From: Himantopus leucocephalus
Taxonomy: Eukaryota; Chordata; Aves; Charadriiformes; Recurvirostridae
DNA length: 64,000 nucleotides
Direction: 5' to 3'
NCBI GenBank assembly: GCA_003993805.1
Contig: RSEF01000006.1
Span: 25,223,200 to 25,287,199, forward strand
Within the stretch, counting starts at the first letter, position 1; every line of letters starts with the position of its first letter. Shown in pieces: positions 12,438-25,400 of the stretch. The position numbers and the translations under genes were made by a program. The notes under the pieces are model-generated. The model made no database searches and was not told where the DNA came from. It saw only the letters and a list, made by a program, of their open reading frames with translations.

Positions 12438-15400
12438 TTTTTATTTTTTCCAGCTTGTGTGCTGAATCTGATTGAATCTCATACTCCTCTGGGTGGTGTC
12501 TGGCGCTGGCGAGCTGAAGCAGCAGATTCTGCTGTGGCTTTGGGTAGATGTTTGTAGCAGTTGTCTGCAGCAGCAGGACTTGGTTTCTTTTTCTTTAAAG
12601 TAAGTGATGGAGGAGCCAAGGCTCGGAGTAAACATCTCAGCGTGTCAAAATCTCGTTTCCAAGACAAATTGAGTCCCCTTTTCTTCTCAACCAAAAGGTT
12701 GAGATAGCCACCTCTGTAAGTCCCATCCATCCCTCTGTGAGTCAGGCACTTTCCTTGGCACCTTTGAGAATTAAGCAGCCTCTAAGCCCCTAACGGGTTT
12801 TATAAATCTTGTTAGTTGATCTGCATTTTTGCAAAGCTCTTTGAATCCAGCCTATTGGCACATAAGTCACCTTGACTTTCTGCAAGGCTTTGACTCCCAA
12901 CTCACTTTCAGGCTCCATTTGTCAGTTGGAGGTGCACAAAAAATGTCCCCCCTTATCTTTATTAGAAAAAAAAAAAAAAAAGCTGCCTGGAGAAATCTAG
13001 CTGCGCTCTAGTTGGTACAAGCCAGTAATAGAGGTGCATATAAACCTGTTCTGCCCTTGTTTGTGTTGATTTAACTTACCAGTACAAATTAAAATAGCCT
13101 TGAGCGGTTGGAAGTTTAACTAGATCAGTTGGGAGGAAAAAAAAAATAATCATGGCCTTCAAATCAAAGCAGGGTTTTTTTCTAGTGCTGCCCTGAACCC
13201 AGAGACGGGCTTTGTGCTGCCCATGCAGCCGGACCCCTTGTCTGTGGGTCACCAAACGAGACGCTGATGGGGCACATGGCTGCCGGTCATTGCCTTTGCA
13301 CTTATCGGTGGTCTTGTGACTGGGACACATGGGTGCATGCAGGTATCGCTGTGGCTGCTCTGCTCCTCGGTGGTATCTGTGTTCCCCCAAAAACCTGCTC
13401 ACGCATCCAGATCCTCAGGCTGGGTTCCCTCCGAAGCAGAAATTAGAAATCAGTGGGGTAGGAAGCTGAAGGGGCTGTTGTTCAGAGCTCAGGTCTTCCC
13501 GTGGCAGGGCTGAGCCGTGGCGGGTACGGAGCGGAGGTCTTTGGGCAGGGGAGAGGCAGCTCAGCCTGCAATGGGAGGAAGGGTGGAAGAGGCTGGCTGT
13601 GTTTCACCCCTGCAGGGAGAAAACACTGAGATCACACAGGCCAGCTGGATCTTGAATCCAAGATGTTTATTTGGAAGAGGGAGTGAGGGTTTCTCAATTT
13701 TGCAGGGGCTGCAGATGGGGGTAGGTTTGCTGCCAAGCGATGAGATTGGGTCTTTGCAGGATGGCTGCTTTTGAAGGCAAGACATCCCGCCAGCCGCAGT
13801 TTGGGGACGACTGGCCGGGACTCTGCAATTGCAGCACGTTGGGAAGATCTTGGGATTCAACAGAGCTAGACGAGGCTGGGACAACAGCAGATCAAGGCAG
13901 GATTGGGGGCGTTGCCAAAGCCTGTTTATTTTTTTGTGGGGGTTATGGAAGGAGCGATTCACAGATGATATGTCAGAGCAACAGGGCTTGTGTGAGGAGC
14001 AGGATTTTGTGACTCAACTGCTTTTCAGCACTGAACGACCTCCCATTTCTGCCCAAACTGCCACCACTGGAGCTGGCAGAGTGCTTGTGAGAGTCAGTTT
14101 GGGGAGATGATCCAGCTGAAAAGAGACAGCTTTTTTTTACTGGCTTAATTTTTCAGGTGGATCCATGGTCAGGAAGGGGCAGATGTATGAAAACAGAGAC
14201 AGAAGAGGGAGAAAAGGAGGTTACGGCCCCCATAACGTACATGTAAATTAATTGAAACATTCAAGAAACCACAAGCACTGAGCGCGCCAAAGGCGGAAAG
14301 GGCAGGACTTCTTACATGATCTCTTAGGCTCCAAAAAACTGAAATCTGGTGAATCCCAGTCAGTGTAGCTGCAGGGCCCAGATTTTATTTTCTGGCATGT
14401 CAGGGAGGAAGCGGGTCATCGGGGCCAGATGTGCTCTAGGTGTTGGTGTCAGTCTGAGGTCCCAAGTGGCTGGAAAGAGTTGCTCAAGGCACTTGGGTCT
14501 GGGTTTCTGAAACTTTCTGGGATGTCGCAAACGACTGCACTTTCCCGGAGTACCCTGGCAATGCCCCTGTGCCGGTGCTCCGGAGCTGGTTGCTCAAAGG
14601 GCATTTGGTTCTGGGTCATGCTGGGCAGGGTGGGCTTGTGCTGGGGCCTGCAGCTGGAGCCCCATGCCAGAGGTGGCTCAGCTGCAGGGTGAATTTTGGC
14701 ACTCATTTATAAGCAGCCCCAAACCAGGACATTTTCACCCTAAAACCGAAAGAGGGGGGGAAAAGAGCTCCTCCCTCACATCCTTGATGGTGGAGAAGAT
14801 GCAGACCTTGTCCTTCATGAATACGGAGCTGAGCCCTATGACTCCTCCTGGCTGTCCTCGCTCCCAGGCAAAGGCAGCCTGGACTGTCATCCCTCCCGAA
14901 AGCTGGCCGGGGAGGGTTGCTGGCCGGCATCCGCGTCCAGGCGTGGGTGGGGATCTCCTCTCCCTCCCTTCCCAGCAGAGGGGGAAAAAAAATTTTTTGA
15001 GCTCCTCACTGCCCCGAGGGCCTGGTTGTGCCTGCAGCCGCAGCCCCGGCAGCTCTCAGGGCTGGTCTCTCCGTCTTGCTCCTGCACTGCCCAAAAGCAT
15101 CTGCTGTCCTCGTGCCACCAGGACACAGTGCAGGAGCATTTATTCCCCGGCCAGATGCCGTCTCTCCTGGCGGGTCCAGGGCAGGAGGTGGCTGTGCCAG
15201 CGAAAGGCACGGGCATCACCAAGGCTCATCTTTGTCCTGTGGGGCCAGCGGCACCAGTCAGGGCTCACCTGGCTGCACGCTCAGCATGCAAACCAGCTCC
15301 TCCATCCCCGTGTTCATCTTCCTGGTGTGTTTCCAGCTCCTTCCTTCTGCTCCTCCCCACGCTGTGAGTAAGTCTTGACCCCCAGGTCTGGCGGGGGTTT

Positions 15401-16198
15401 TCACGGCCTCTTGCTGTGCTTTGCACGGGGGCAGCTTGTCCAGCGCTGGCCCATGATCAGCATGGCCTCACTCCTACCCTCCAACACGCTGCAAAAGTGG
15501 CTTTGGTGTTGGGGCGCCTCTGTTTTGGGGGACAGCCCCTATCAGGAAGTGGGACCTCCAGGGCTGCTGGCACAGGAGGGATGCTTCTGCCACCGCTGGC
15601 CTCGTCTCCCTGCTCCTTAATCCCCCTTATCCCCCTTTTCCCCTCATAGCATCTATTCATCCCTGCTCAGAGGATGCTGACAGCAGTGGCAGCCAGGTCG
15701 TGGCTTGAAGTTGGGGTCTGAAAGCGGCACAGAGAGCCCAGTGTTCCTTCCCCCATTTGTGTGAGAGGATCAGCCGCAAGTAACCCTCCGTGGCGGCGGG
15801 GAACAGGGGGGATACAGAGGCCCAGGGCGGCGAATTAACATCCTCAAGGTCCTTCTGAAGGTCGCTTTCCAATAGAGAATAGGTCCCCATTTCCTGGCCT
15901 CCAGAAATCTTGCTGCTGACTCCATGAGACACAATGCCTCATATTTTCCCCTCAGTTCTTCCTTTCTGCTGGGTGTAAACAAGGGGAAGAGCTGTCCCGG
16001 GCTGTGGCCACCACCACAGGCCCACGGCAGTCCGGGGTCTGCTGGTACAAAGCCATGCGGAGGAGCGTGGTCTGCTGTGCCACAAGGTTGAGGGCTGACC
16101 TGAATACTGCTGAGCAGCCATGAGTTGTGGCTCGGGGGAAGCATCCAGCTCCTGTGTGCCAGCCACGCTGTAGGGATGCCCCTTGCTGGGGTGGGTGC

Positions 16199-16262
16199 TG
16201 GAGATGGGACATGGGACATGGGGCTTTGTCTCTGGGATACCTGATGGAGATGGGACATGGTA
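16199..16262 (+). repeat. Imperfect GGGACAT repeat cluster
   Basis: GAGATGGGACATGGGACATG recurs in shortened form (GAGATGGGACATGG) about 45 bp later. It looks like a small local duplication in intronic G-rich sequence. Confidence 0.55.
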
Positions 16263-19200
16263 CTTAGCTTGATGGTTTCTTGTCCCCTGTGTGCTGAAGA
16301 AGGCTTGGAGACCAGGCAGCATCTCGTAGGGAGATGGGGACAGGCAGGAGGCATCTCCACCCACCCCAGCATGAGAACAGGGCGGAGAGCTGCTTTTGCG
16401 AGAGGCACCCCACATCCCATTCCCCCAAGCTGGCGCTGAATATTTGGCCTCCAGCCCTTTTCTACACAGTGCCAGCTCTCCCAGTGCTCAGGGCGTCCCT
16501 TGGTGCTAGGAGGGGGGTCTCTGATGCCCATGCACTGCGTGGCTGCTGCTCCCATCCCTTCCTAGCAAGGGCAGCTATTAATATCCTGGAGGCTGTTCCC
16601 CTCCCCTCTTCCTTCCCCTGCCGGGGATAAACCAGCCCGATCTCTGTGCAGGGAGCACCGTGAGAAAAGCCAAACCCCGGAGCGGCGTGCGTGTGCTCCG
16701 GGACAGCCAGGGGAGGCGAGGCCTCCTGCTCCAGCCCAGGACCTCCCCTCCTGCCTGGTGCTTACTGTAAATGTGTGCAAGATGAAACCCCAACAGAAAA
16801 CATTTCCTTCCTGTCCCTGTAAGCGGATCAGCCTTCTGCAAGTGCCGTGGGGGCCGCGGGGAGTTTGAAAGAGCTGCTTTTGCCCGGGTCTGGTCAGCAG
16901 GAGACCGTGGCAGGGCGGGAGGGATGTGTCAGGGGTTTTGGGCTCCACGAACTGGTCCCCTTGGGCTGCGGCAGTGCGGGATCTCATGGTTCGAGATCCC
17001 GTTTGGGGGGGGGGGCACTGGGGTGCCATGCCCCAGAGCTGCACGGTGTCAAGGTGCCGGTGTGTTGGCAGGTGGGGGACAGTTTCAGGAGGGATGAGAA
17101 TAGTTCGTTGCATGGGTTTTTCTTAGAAAATTGGCCAGCTGATGGCGGAGCAGGGCTGGGGAGCAGGAAGCCTGTGAGTGGGAGGTGTGGGGAGGCAAAA
17201 GGTTGCATTCGCGTCCTCAGTCCAGGGCTTTTGGTGCATTAAAATTCAGCCGCTGTGACTTCAGGCCTGTCTCCAGCAACGTGCTGGGACGCGGGTCTCA
17301 ATGGGGGCCCTTGATCCCAGTCCCTGGGCTGAGCTGCAGGTGTCTGGAGCCATTCCCGCAACAGGCATCTGCCCTTCGTGGCTTCCTCGCTCCGGTTCCA
17401 CCTTCCTCCTCCTCCTCGCCCTTCCTCCCCCTTGTGCTCCGAGCTGCTCCCTCCGTTCTGGCTTTCCGGTGGCGGCAAACAATGTCCTTATTCACTTGGC
17501 GGCTGGGATTTGGCGGCGAGGGGAAGGCCCGGGTGCAGAAGAGGAGGAAGGAGGGAGGCAGAGAAGCGAGCGCGCCTGTCCTGGGCCAGCCATCCAGCTG
17601 CGGTTAAAGGCACTCTGTGGGGCAGTCTGGCTCTCTGCTCCCCCCAGTTTCCTACGGGAACAAGGGCTGTGCGCTCTTGTGGTTTGTCCACCTGCCCTCC
17701 TGTAGTACCCTCCAAACCCATAGCCAGTTTCAGCCCAGTTTCTTGGGAATTAGTATCCTGCAAGCATCCCACAGCTCGGTGTGCGGGGATGTGGTTGCTC
17801 TTGCCAGGGAAACAGCCCTGAAGGATGCACAGCGCTTATTAGACATCAGAGAAGCTCCTTGGGCTTAATTTCCCCCATGAACACAGTAAGGCTTTTCACT
17901 GCTCCCACTCTCGTTTAAAACCAGAGCTGCTTGATGGGTCGTAGGGCTTTGTTGAAGCTGCCAGGCTCCTTCCTGATCCCACTGGGAGTCAGGCAGGGGC
18001 TGGCGAGCACTCGAGCCCCCGGGGAAGAGCTGCCACAGGCTCTCCCCTGCTGGCTGTCCCCGGGAGGCAGGCAGGGACCCTGGCCATCCTCAGAGCAGGC
18101 AAAACCTTGGGGTATGTCATGGGGTTTTGCTGCCCTGGTGCTGGCCCCAGGGCCACGGGCTGCTGGGGGCTTTGAAGAGGGAACAAGGGGAGTGCTGGGT
18201 TCCAGGCAGGGCAGGGGCATAATCTGCCGTTATCATGGGCTCAGCAGCGACCCCAGACTTAGCCCTGTCCTTTGGGAGAGGACAGTGGTGAGATCAGCCT
18301 AAGGGAGACATCTTGCCCACAGATTTCTCCCTTCCTGGGAGGTCTTAGGTGGCTGTGAGCTCGTTCCCACACCCCAGTGCGCCCCTTTGCAGTGGTGGGT
18401 TCCCTGGCCAGCTCAACTGGACCTGTGTGTGTAACACAGCCGACACTTGTGGTGCTGCAGCTGTATGACACTCCGATGAGGAGCCCAGATGTCCTGTATC
18501 ATCTGAGGTGTTAAACTCTTTATTACCATCTTTCTGTCTTGTGGCTGCAGGCATTTAATCTTGCAGAAGTTCTGCACTGTCAGGGCAGCCCTGTCACCTG
18601 ACAGATGTCCCCCCTTCCACTGCTGGTGGGGTTTGGATGTGTCCCACACTGGATCAGCTGCTGGGAGTTGGGGTTCATGCAGAGCTGCCTGTGTGCAGGT
18701 TTGTGAGGGCAGACCGGGAGGTGTACACGGGGCGAGGGTGGTTTCCCCAGCGGTGGTTTCCTCCCAGCAAGCACTGGGCAGATAGTGATGGTCAGCGAGC
18801 TTTTCCCCAGCACAATCCCATGGGGACCAGCTGTGTGCGTCCTCCCTGGAATGAGACCCTGCGGCACTTGCTTTGCTTCCCACAGAGATGGCTCTTCAAG
18901 AAGCGTATCTCTCCCAGTGTGTGACCTCAGTACCCCAAACCCACCCGACTTGCCACGATTGCTCCCCGGGATTCACTCTGCTCTGCCAGCAGTGGGGCTC
19001 CTGATCAGTAAGCAAAGGATAATCTCCACTCTTTTCTCTTTCCACCTTCAGTGGTCCCGCTTCTGTGTGGGGTTGATGCCCACAGCATGTTTGCAGAGAG
19101 CCCTGCTAACATCCTCTTAGGCCTCAGCTTCTCTCGCCCCCCCCTTATTTTTTTTCATGAGGATGGGGGAGATTAGATGCAACTCCAGCAGAATAAACTG

Positions 19201-21354
19201 GTGTCCAGCAACTAGCCCCATCTTGCTGTGGCCTGCGGGGTCAGGGTGGACCAGCCACTTACCCCGGCCGCAGATTAACTTGTTATTAATTAGATGAGTT
19301 CACTCTCAGCTGGTGTTGGAATACAGAGCATTTTTGGCGGCTGTTTTGCAAACTGGCGGCGTGTCTTGGAAAAGACGAACTGGGATCATGGAGTTGCTCG
19401 GAGCCCGGGAAGGGTGCCTGTACAGAGGGAGCTGAAGTTCTCCCAGCATCAAGGTCATGCATGAAATATGAGAAATTACCCTGAGAAATTCTGATCGTGG
19501 AGGAGGAGGAGGAGGAGTTCATGACTTCAGAAATACCAGATTTGGGAGGGGATGGAAGGGGAAGGGATATATTTTCCTTTTCAAAATACCTAAGGAATTC
19601 AGCCCGTGCTGCGGAGACAATGAGATTTCGCCCCTCAGTGCCAGAAGGGGTAGTTCATACCCATGTGTCTTGTTAAGGTTTCAGTTGCCGTGGGTGAAAA
19701 GCCCTCCCATCCCGCTGCAATCCCAGGCACGTACGGTTTTTAAATTGTCCTAAAATCAAGAGAGTGTCTCAAATGTGAGATTTAAAGAAAATGCTGCATG
19801 TCCTCTATTCTCTCTGATTTCTATAGCTTTAGGTTAGATTTTCGTCCCTTTTTCCAGCTGTGAGGGGCTATTAAATTATATATACAAAAAGTTATTTTTA
19901 TATATATTTATGTATATATTTGTGATTTCACGTAATTGTATGATTCCAGGAGTGGAGCACCCTGAGGTTTGTTACAAAACACAAAGGTTGGCAGCTCTGC
20001 CACAGCAGCTGCAGGGCGGCGGGAAGGGGACGATGGTTTGTGCATGTCCGTGGCTGTTCGGTCCATCCCTCGGGGGTCCCTCACAGCAGTGGGGCTGGCA
20101 GGGTGGCCTCTGCTGGCCTGGTGTCTGCCAGCGATAGGAAACCCTGCTTTTCCCCACGAGAGCATCCCAGCAGCAATGGGGGAAAGAGCAGGGGCTGCCT
20201 CAGGGTGGCTCCACGTCGGATGCCTGATGCGTATGCTGGAGTGGGATGGAGGTTTGGCCTCTGTGCCCAGCAAGCTGTGAGCCTTGGATCCCATCCCGCA
20301 TTTTTCAGGAGGGTAGGGGACCTGGCTGCTCCCAGGGGCCCCGCCAGACTCAGCTATCCTCCCGGCAGGCTGGTGCAGGGCGAATCTCGCTGCTGGAGGT
20401 GGAGATGGTAAGTCTCTGCCGGCAGGGAGGGAGGTGTAGGGAAGGGCTCGGTGTGAAGGCTCGCTATGTCTTTTGGCTCTCCAGCTTGGAGAGCGAGAAA
20501 CTCAACCTGCGCTGCAAGACCTGCCCCAGCTCCTGGGCTTGATTGGCCTCCTGCAAGCAGGGATGCGGGAAGGCATCTCCTTCGTGGAGCGGGCGGCTTT
20601 CCCATCAGTTGACTGCGATTTCAGTGGGGAAATTCCAGCCTGTGGATGCTGGGGTAGGATCCAGAGCCGGATGCACTGTGCTCCACAACAGACCCGCGCA
20701 GAGAGATGTTGCAAACCATGTTTTCAGCCAGCGGTGCTTGAGAGCAGGTCGTGTTGACATGCACCTGCCTGCGCTGCTGCCAGAGCAGGTTGCTGCCCGC
20801 TGCCTCTCTGCCCGGCTGCATGGGGCTGCTGCCTGCTCGCCCCACAGCTCTGCCCGGTGCTGGACCCCAAACCCCGGCTGAGTCCCAAGCAGCACAAATA
20901 ATGACCCTTTTATGATGAAAAAAAGAAATTTTTAGTATATGCATCAAATCTTTCTCTGTGTGGATGCTCCTACCTATTCAGCTGGTCTTAAAAACAGCAG
21001 CAGCAGTGCCCTTGGATGCTTGCAGGCCCCTGTGTTTCTGTACGCACTCGCCAGCAAATGTGCCCCTGTGCCTGGGGGTCCGCGTCGCTGTTGCTGCCCC
21101 TCGGGCCCTGTTTCAGTGGATGTGCTGTCTGTGTGTCTGTCCGCGTGTGCGTGGGTGGGTCCACACGCGTGGGCAGCGGGCACGCATGTGGAGTGCAACT
21201 GTGAGTGGGAAGCTGGGTTTTTTTAGCTCCTCGTTATTATTAGTGGTAGGACCCCAACAGCGGTGAGGCTGGAGGTGCCCGAGACCTTAAGAAAAACAAC
21301 AGGAGGGAGGAAGCTTCGCATTCCTGCTCCCGAGTTGAGTCGGAGGTGACAGCC

Positions 21355-21490
21355 TTTCCCTGCAATGCAATTAATCCCGGCAGTGCCTCTGCCACCCTCC
21401 CCCTCCCGCCTCGTCCAGGAATTAATTACTTGATTATAAATCCCTGAGCGGCGGTTTATAATAGCAATAATCCCCTCGAAATTCATCCTC
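21355..21490. promoter_or_regulatory. Candidate homeodomain-site cluster about 0.9 kb before TRIM8 exon 2
   Basis: AT-rich core motifs sit inside GC-rich intron: TTAATCCC (21,371-21,378), AATTAATTA near 21,420-21,428, and ATAATCCCC near 21,466-21,474. Between them is an inverted repeat, ATTATAAA (21,433-21,440) and TTTATAAT (21,455-21,462), with a 14-bp spacer. TAATCC and TAATTA are binding sites of bicoid/OTX-type and Antennapedia-type homeodomains. Enhancer activity is inferred, not shown. Confidence 0.3.
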
Positions 21491-22345
21491 GCTGCTGGTT
21501 TCTTCCCATCTCGCCCCTCTCGTTGAGTGTCTCTAACGCCGTGTCTCCGTGCCAGGCAAAGCCCTTCTCTTCACCCCACCGGTGTGGTGGCTTTTCCCAG
21601 GGATAACCACGGAGGGGAAAAAAATGGAGTTGATTTTGAGGGGTGTTTTGGGAAGCCCTGCTCCTGCTCGCGGGGACGGAGCCCTTCCTCTCATGGGTGC
21701 TGGGTTTCATCCTGGTTGGGGAAGTGTGCAGGAGCAAGGCGCTCGCACTGATTGCTGGGGATAAGGTTTTGTCCCAGTTATTAGGCTGATGGCCCAGGCC
21801 CAGCCCCGAGGAGTGGGGGCCAGGGGCTGGCAGCGTGCTGGGGAGAGGCCCTGTTCCTCCTCTGTCTGTCCATCCTGATTACGCTGACACTGGCTCTGGG
21901 GCTTGTCATGGAGGCAGGGAAGGGAGAAAGGATTTGGCGTGGCGTACGGGGGCGTGATGGGGGCGGCGATGTCTCGTGGGAGCCTGCTGGCGATGGGTGA
22001 TGGGCCTCAAAGTGTTGCTGCCACAGGGGGAGATGAGCCTCTCCGTGTCACCTCCAGGGTCCCCAGGGCTTGGCAAGGGGCTGCCCTCATCCAGGGAACC
22101 CAAATCAAAGTCCCCAGCCAATAAGGCACCCAAGCCACATGGCCCCTCTGCATGGCCATTGAAATAGTGATGTTTCCACCTCCACCAGCCATGCGTGGGC
22201 TTTCAGCTTGGCAATGGCATCCCACTGGGAAAAAACCCTGTCCCTCCCGAACCACGTGGGCAGAGCTGGTGCAGGCGGCACTGAAGCTTCCCAGTGCGTG
22301 TGGCCGCTGGGCTCTGACGGCTGCTTTTCTCTCACGTCTCTGCAG

Positions 22346-22441
22346 AAGATGCTGATGAAGCAGCAGGACCGCCTGGAGGAGCGGGAGCAAGACATCGAAG
22401 AGCAGCTCTATAAGCTGGAATCGGACAAGCGGCTGGTCGAG
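22346..22441 (+). CDS. TRIM8: TRIM8 exon 2 (start of coiled coil)
   Basis: Ninety-six bases encode 32 residues beginning KMLMKQQDRLEEREQDIEEQ, a strongly charged heptad-type helix. The acceptor is a CT-rich tract plus CAG and the donor is GAG|gtaact. It starts and ends in phase 0. In human TRIM8 this segment directly follows B-box 2, which places exon 1 immediately upstream in the transcript. Confidence 0.96.
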
Positions 22442-25400
22442 GTAACTGGTACTTCACCCTGCTGTGGCCAGCCGTGGGGACTGTCACCCCATGGTGTGAT
22501 GGGAACAGGCTCCTGGGGCATAGGAGCCAGGTGGGCAGGGAGGACGGAGGACATGCAGGGGAGGAGCGGCTGGACAAACCTGCTGTCTCCATTCCAGTCT
22601 TGGCAGTCATCCTTTTGGGGGATTAAATGTGTTTGGGGCTCCCCTATAGCCTTGCGGGTCCTGAGGTGAGTTGGGAGGCAAGGAACAAGGCTGTCCTTAA
22701 ATATCAGACGGCCCACCCTGCCCTCAGCTCAGCACAGCCTTCCCCAGGCCACCCACTTCATCCCAAGTGGGAGGGGAGGATTTGGAGGTGGAAGATCCCC
22801 AAATAAACCGCTGAAATACCCAGGAGGTGGAAGAGATGCAAGCTAGTGTTTTGCTGGGATGCAGGTAAAACCAGATCAGCTCGTGGTCCTTAAAGCCCCT
22901 TGGTCTCCCAGAGTGTGGAGGGAAGGGCTCTGGAGTATGATGTGACCCCAGCCTGGGGTGGCGATGAGGACAAGTATGGGGATGGGAATGGGCATGAGGA
23001 TGGGGATGGGCAGGGTTTTTCAGGGGAGCACACCCGCCTCAGTGATGCAGCAAGTTGTTTGGTATTAGCTCTCCAGAGGTGATCCCCATCTAAGCCCCAG
23101 GAGGTAGGTCCAGGGAGTCTGCTGAATTAGCAAAACCTCCACAGTGGCCCTGTTGGGTCTCTGGCATGTAGGAGTCCCACATGGCAGTGATGGCAGGGTT
23201 TGGTCTGTGTGGGCATTGCAGGAGAGCAGAGCTGTGGTGCAGCTCTCAGCTCGCACCCACCCCTGGTGGGGAGAGGACCCAGGTGTCCTGGGGCATCACA
23301 GCAGAGGCTGGAGCACACAGAGGAGCTGACCCTGCTCCTTTCCCCCAGGAGAAGGTGAGCCAGCTGAAGGATGAGGTGCGCCTGCAGTATGAAAAGATGC
23401 ACCAGATCTTGGATGAGGACTTGCGGAAGACCATGGAGATCCTGGACAAGGCCCAGGCCAAGTTCTGCAACGAGAATGCGGCCCAGGTTCTCCACCTCAA
23501 CGAGCGCATGCAGGAGGCCAAGAAGCTCCTCAGCTCTGTCCAGGTCATGTTTGACAAAACTGAGGACATCAACTTCATGAAGGTGAGATGAGCTGCCTGT
23601 GCTGGGGGTGGGATGGGGTCCATGAGGAGGTCTGGTTGTGCGGGCAGCACTGGGGAGGCATGGGGCATGGCAGGGAAGTGCGCTCGGGACACTGACAGAG
23701 CTAGCTGATGCCTTCAGAGGGCTCAGCAGTGGAGAAAGGTGAGGAGGAGCAGGGCAGGCTCAGTGCCGGCCCCTCATGAGGAGATGCAGGAGCTGGAGAT
23801 GGGGCTGAGGCAGCCCATGCTGAGGGGAGAGGGGGCTTGGCACCCCGGGGCATCCTGTCCCCTCCTGTGGGGGCCACAATGTGACACCAAAACGGGAGGT
23901 GGCTGCCGGGGCAGGGACTGTCCTTACTGACCAGAGCTTCTCCTTCCCCTCCTAGAACACCAAGTCTGTGAAAATCTTAATGGACAGGTAAGTGCGGTGG
24001 GGCAGATGTGTTCGGGGGGGAAGGGAAACTGTTGTGGGGGTGGCAGCAGCACGGTGTCCGGAGGAGGAGCAGGGCCAAAGATGCTGCAGGGCCTGGGAGA
24101 GGCATGCTCTGTGACTCAGTTTCCCTCTCTGGGAGGATGAAAAATCCCCTCCTTTGGCCATTGAATCGAGTCCTGCCTTTGGTCTAGGGGAAACAGTGGT
24201 GTGTTTGTGGAAGAGCAGAGCTGGGACCCAGCACCAGGGTGGGACCAGCTGGATTGGGGCACAGGGCTCAGTCCAGCTGTGCTCTCCTTCTCCATCCAGG
24301 GCTTGGGGTTAAAGCCAGCGCTAGCAGAGCCGGGGTGGCGATGTGGGGGGATACAGGGGCTGCAGGAGGTGCACGTTGGCACAGAACATTCACAGCAAGG
24401 CTGGATGGGGAAGGTCCTGCCAGGAAGGGACTGACCCATTGGAGAGGGCTGGCTCCCTGCTGTGTTCAGCGCTGCCTCCCTGGGGAAGGGGTTCGGCCAT
24501 GGGAGGGTGCTCGGGAAGGAACATGGGGGCTTCCTGACCCTCCGCTGAGTGTGCTTTGTCTCTCACACCTCTCCTCTCTGCCCATGGTCCCGAACAGGAC
24601 CCAGAACTGTACAGGTGGCAGCCTGCCCCCACCCAAAATCGGCCACCTCAACTCCAAGCTCTTCCTGAACGAGATTGCCAAGAAGGAGAAGCAGCTCAGG
24701 AAGTTGCTGGAAGGTGGGTGAAGCCTGAAGGGTGCTAAGGAAGGGCACGGGACCTCCCTACCTCCTGTATCCATAGCTGGGTGCCCTACAGATCCCAGTA
24801 CAAGAGGGTGGGGAGAGCTTTTGGGGTGCAGGGACCCCTGGGAACCCCTCTGCGGTCAGGAGGAGCATGGAGATGCCGTGAAGCCAGCTCCTGGCTCTCC
24901 CCAGGACATTTCCCTTGGCTTCTGACACAGGTGTGTTTTGGGGTCACAGCAGGGAGACTGGCCATCGGCAGCAGAAGTCAGTGGAAAGATGGGGGTTGTC
25001 ACCTGGGCAGGGACAGCCAGGGGCCAACGTGGTCCCGCAGCCTCCAGCCCGCGCCTGGGAGCAGAGAACATCCTGCGGAGGCTTCCTAGTCCTCTCTCCT
25101 TGCGGGATTTGGGTTTGTCACCCAGGCTGTCCTCCTCAGATCCTGTTACGGACCGTGGTAATGAGCTGTGCATGGGCTCAGCCTGCGCACGTGTTTGCAG
25201 AGCAGCGCTTGGGGCTGCTCCAAGCCTGCTGGCAAGGTCCCAAGACGGAGCCTGCAAATTCACCTGTCTCTGGCTGTGTGCCCAGTTTGCTGCTGGTGGG
25301 GTGGGCTGGGGGACCCTCTGGTCGTGTGGGGCTGGAGCACGGGTCTCAGGGCTTCGCTGCAGGTTTGGACCAGCGGCCAAAGCACCCTGGAGCTGTGCCA

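Larger units (their letters stand above)
1..22345 (+). other. TRIM8: TRIM8 intron 1, 3' part (5' end outside the window)
   Basis: No supportable coding exon lies here. I looked for the RING and two B-boxes that must precede the coiled-coil exon and found none on either strand, so exon 1 is to the left of the window and the intron exceeds 22.3 kb. The sequence is GC-rich, with G- and T-rich stretches on this strand and scattered T and A runs. I recognise no CR1 or MIR copy in it. It ends in a good polypyrimidine tract and CAG acceptor at 22,345. Long open frames occur on both strands but have composition-driven, low-complexity translations. Separate entries list a possible core promoter, hairpins, short tandem repeats and two AT-rich blocks that resemble enhancers. 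That this is intron rather than intergenic DNA is inferred from the partial gene. Confidence 0.85.

Noticed and set aside
15770..16555. 261-codon open frame on the minus strand
   Set aside because: Composition-driven Pro/Ser/His-rich translation without any family signature, overlapped by equally long frames on other phases.
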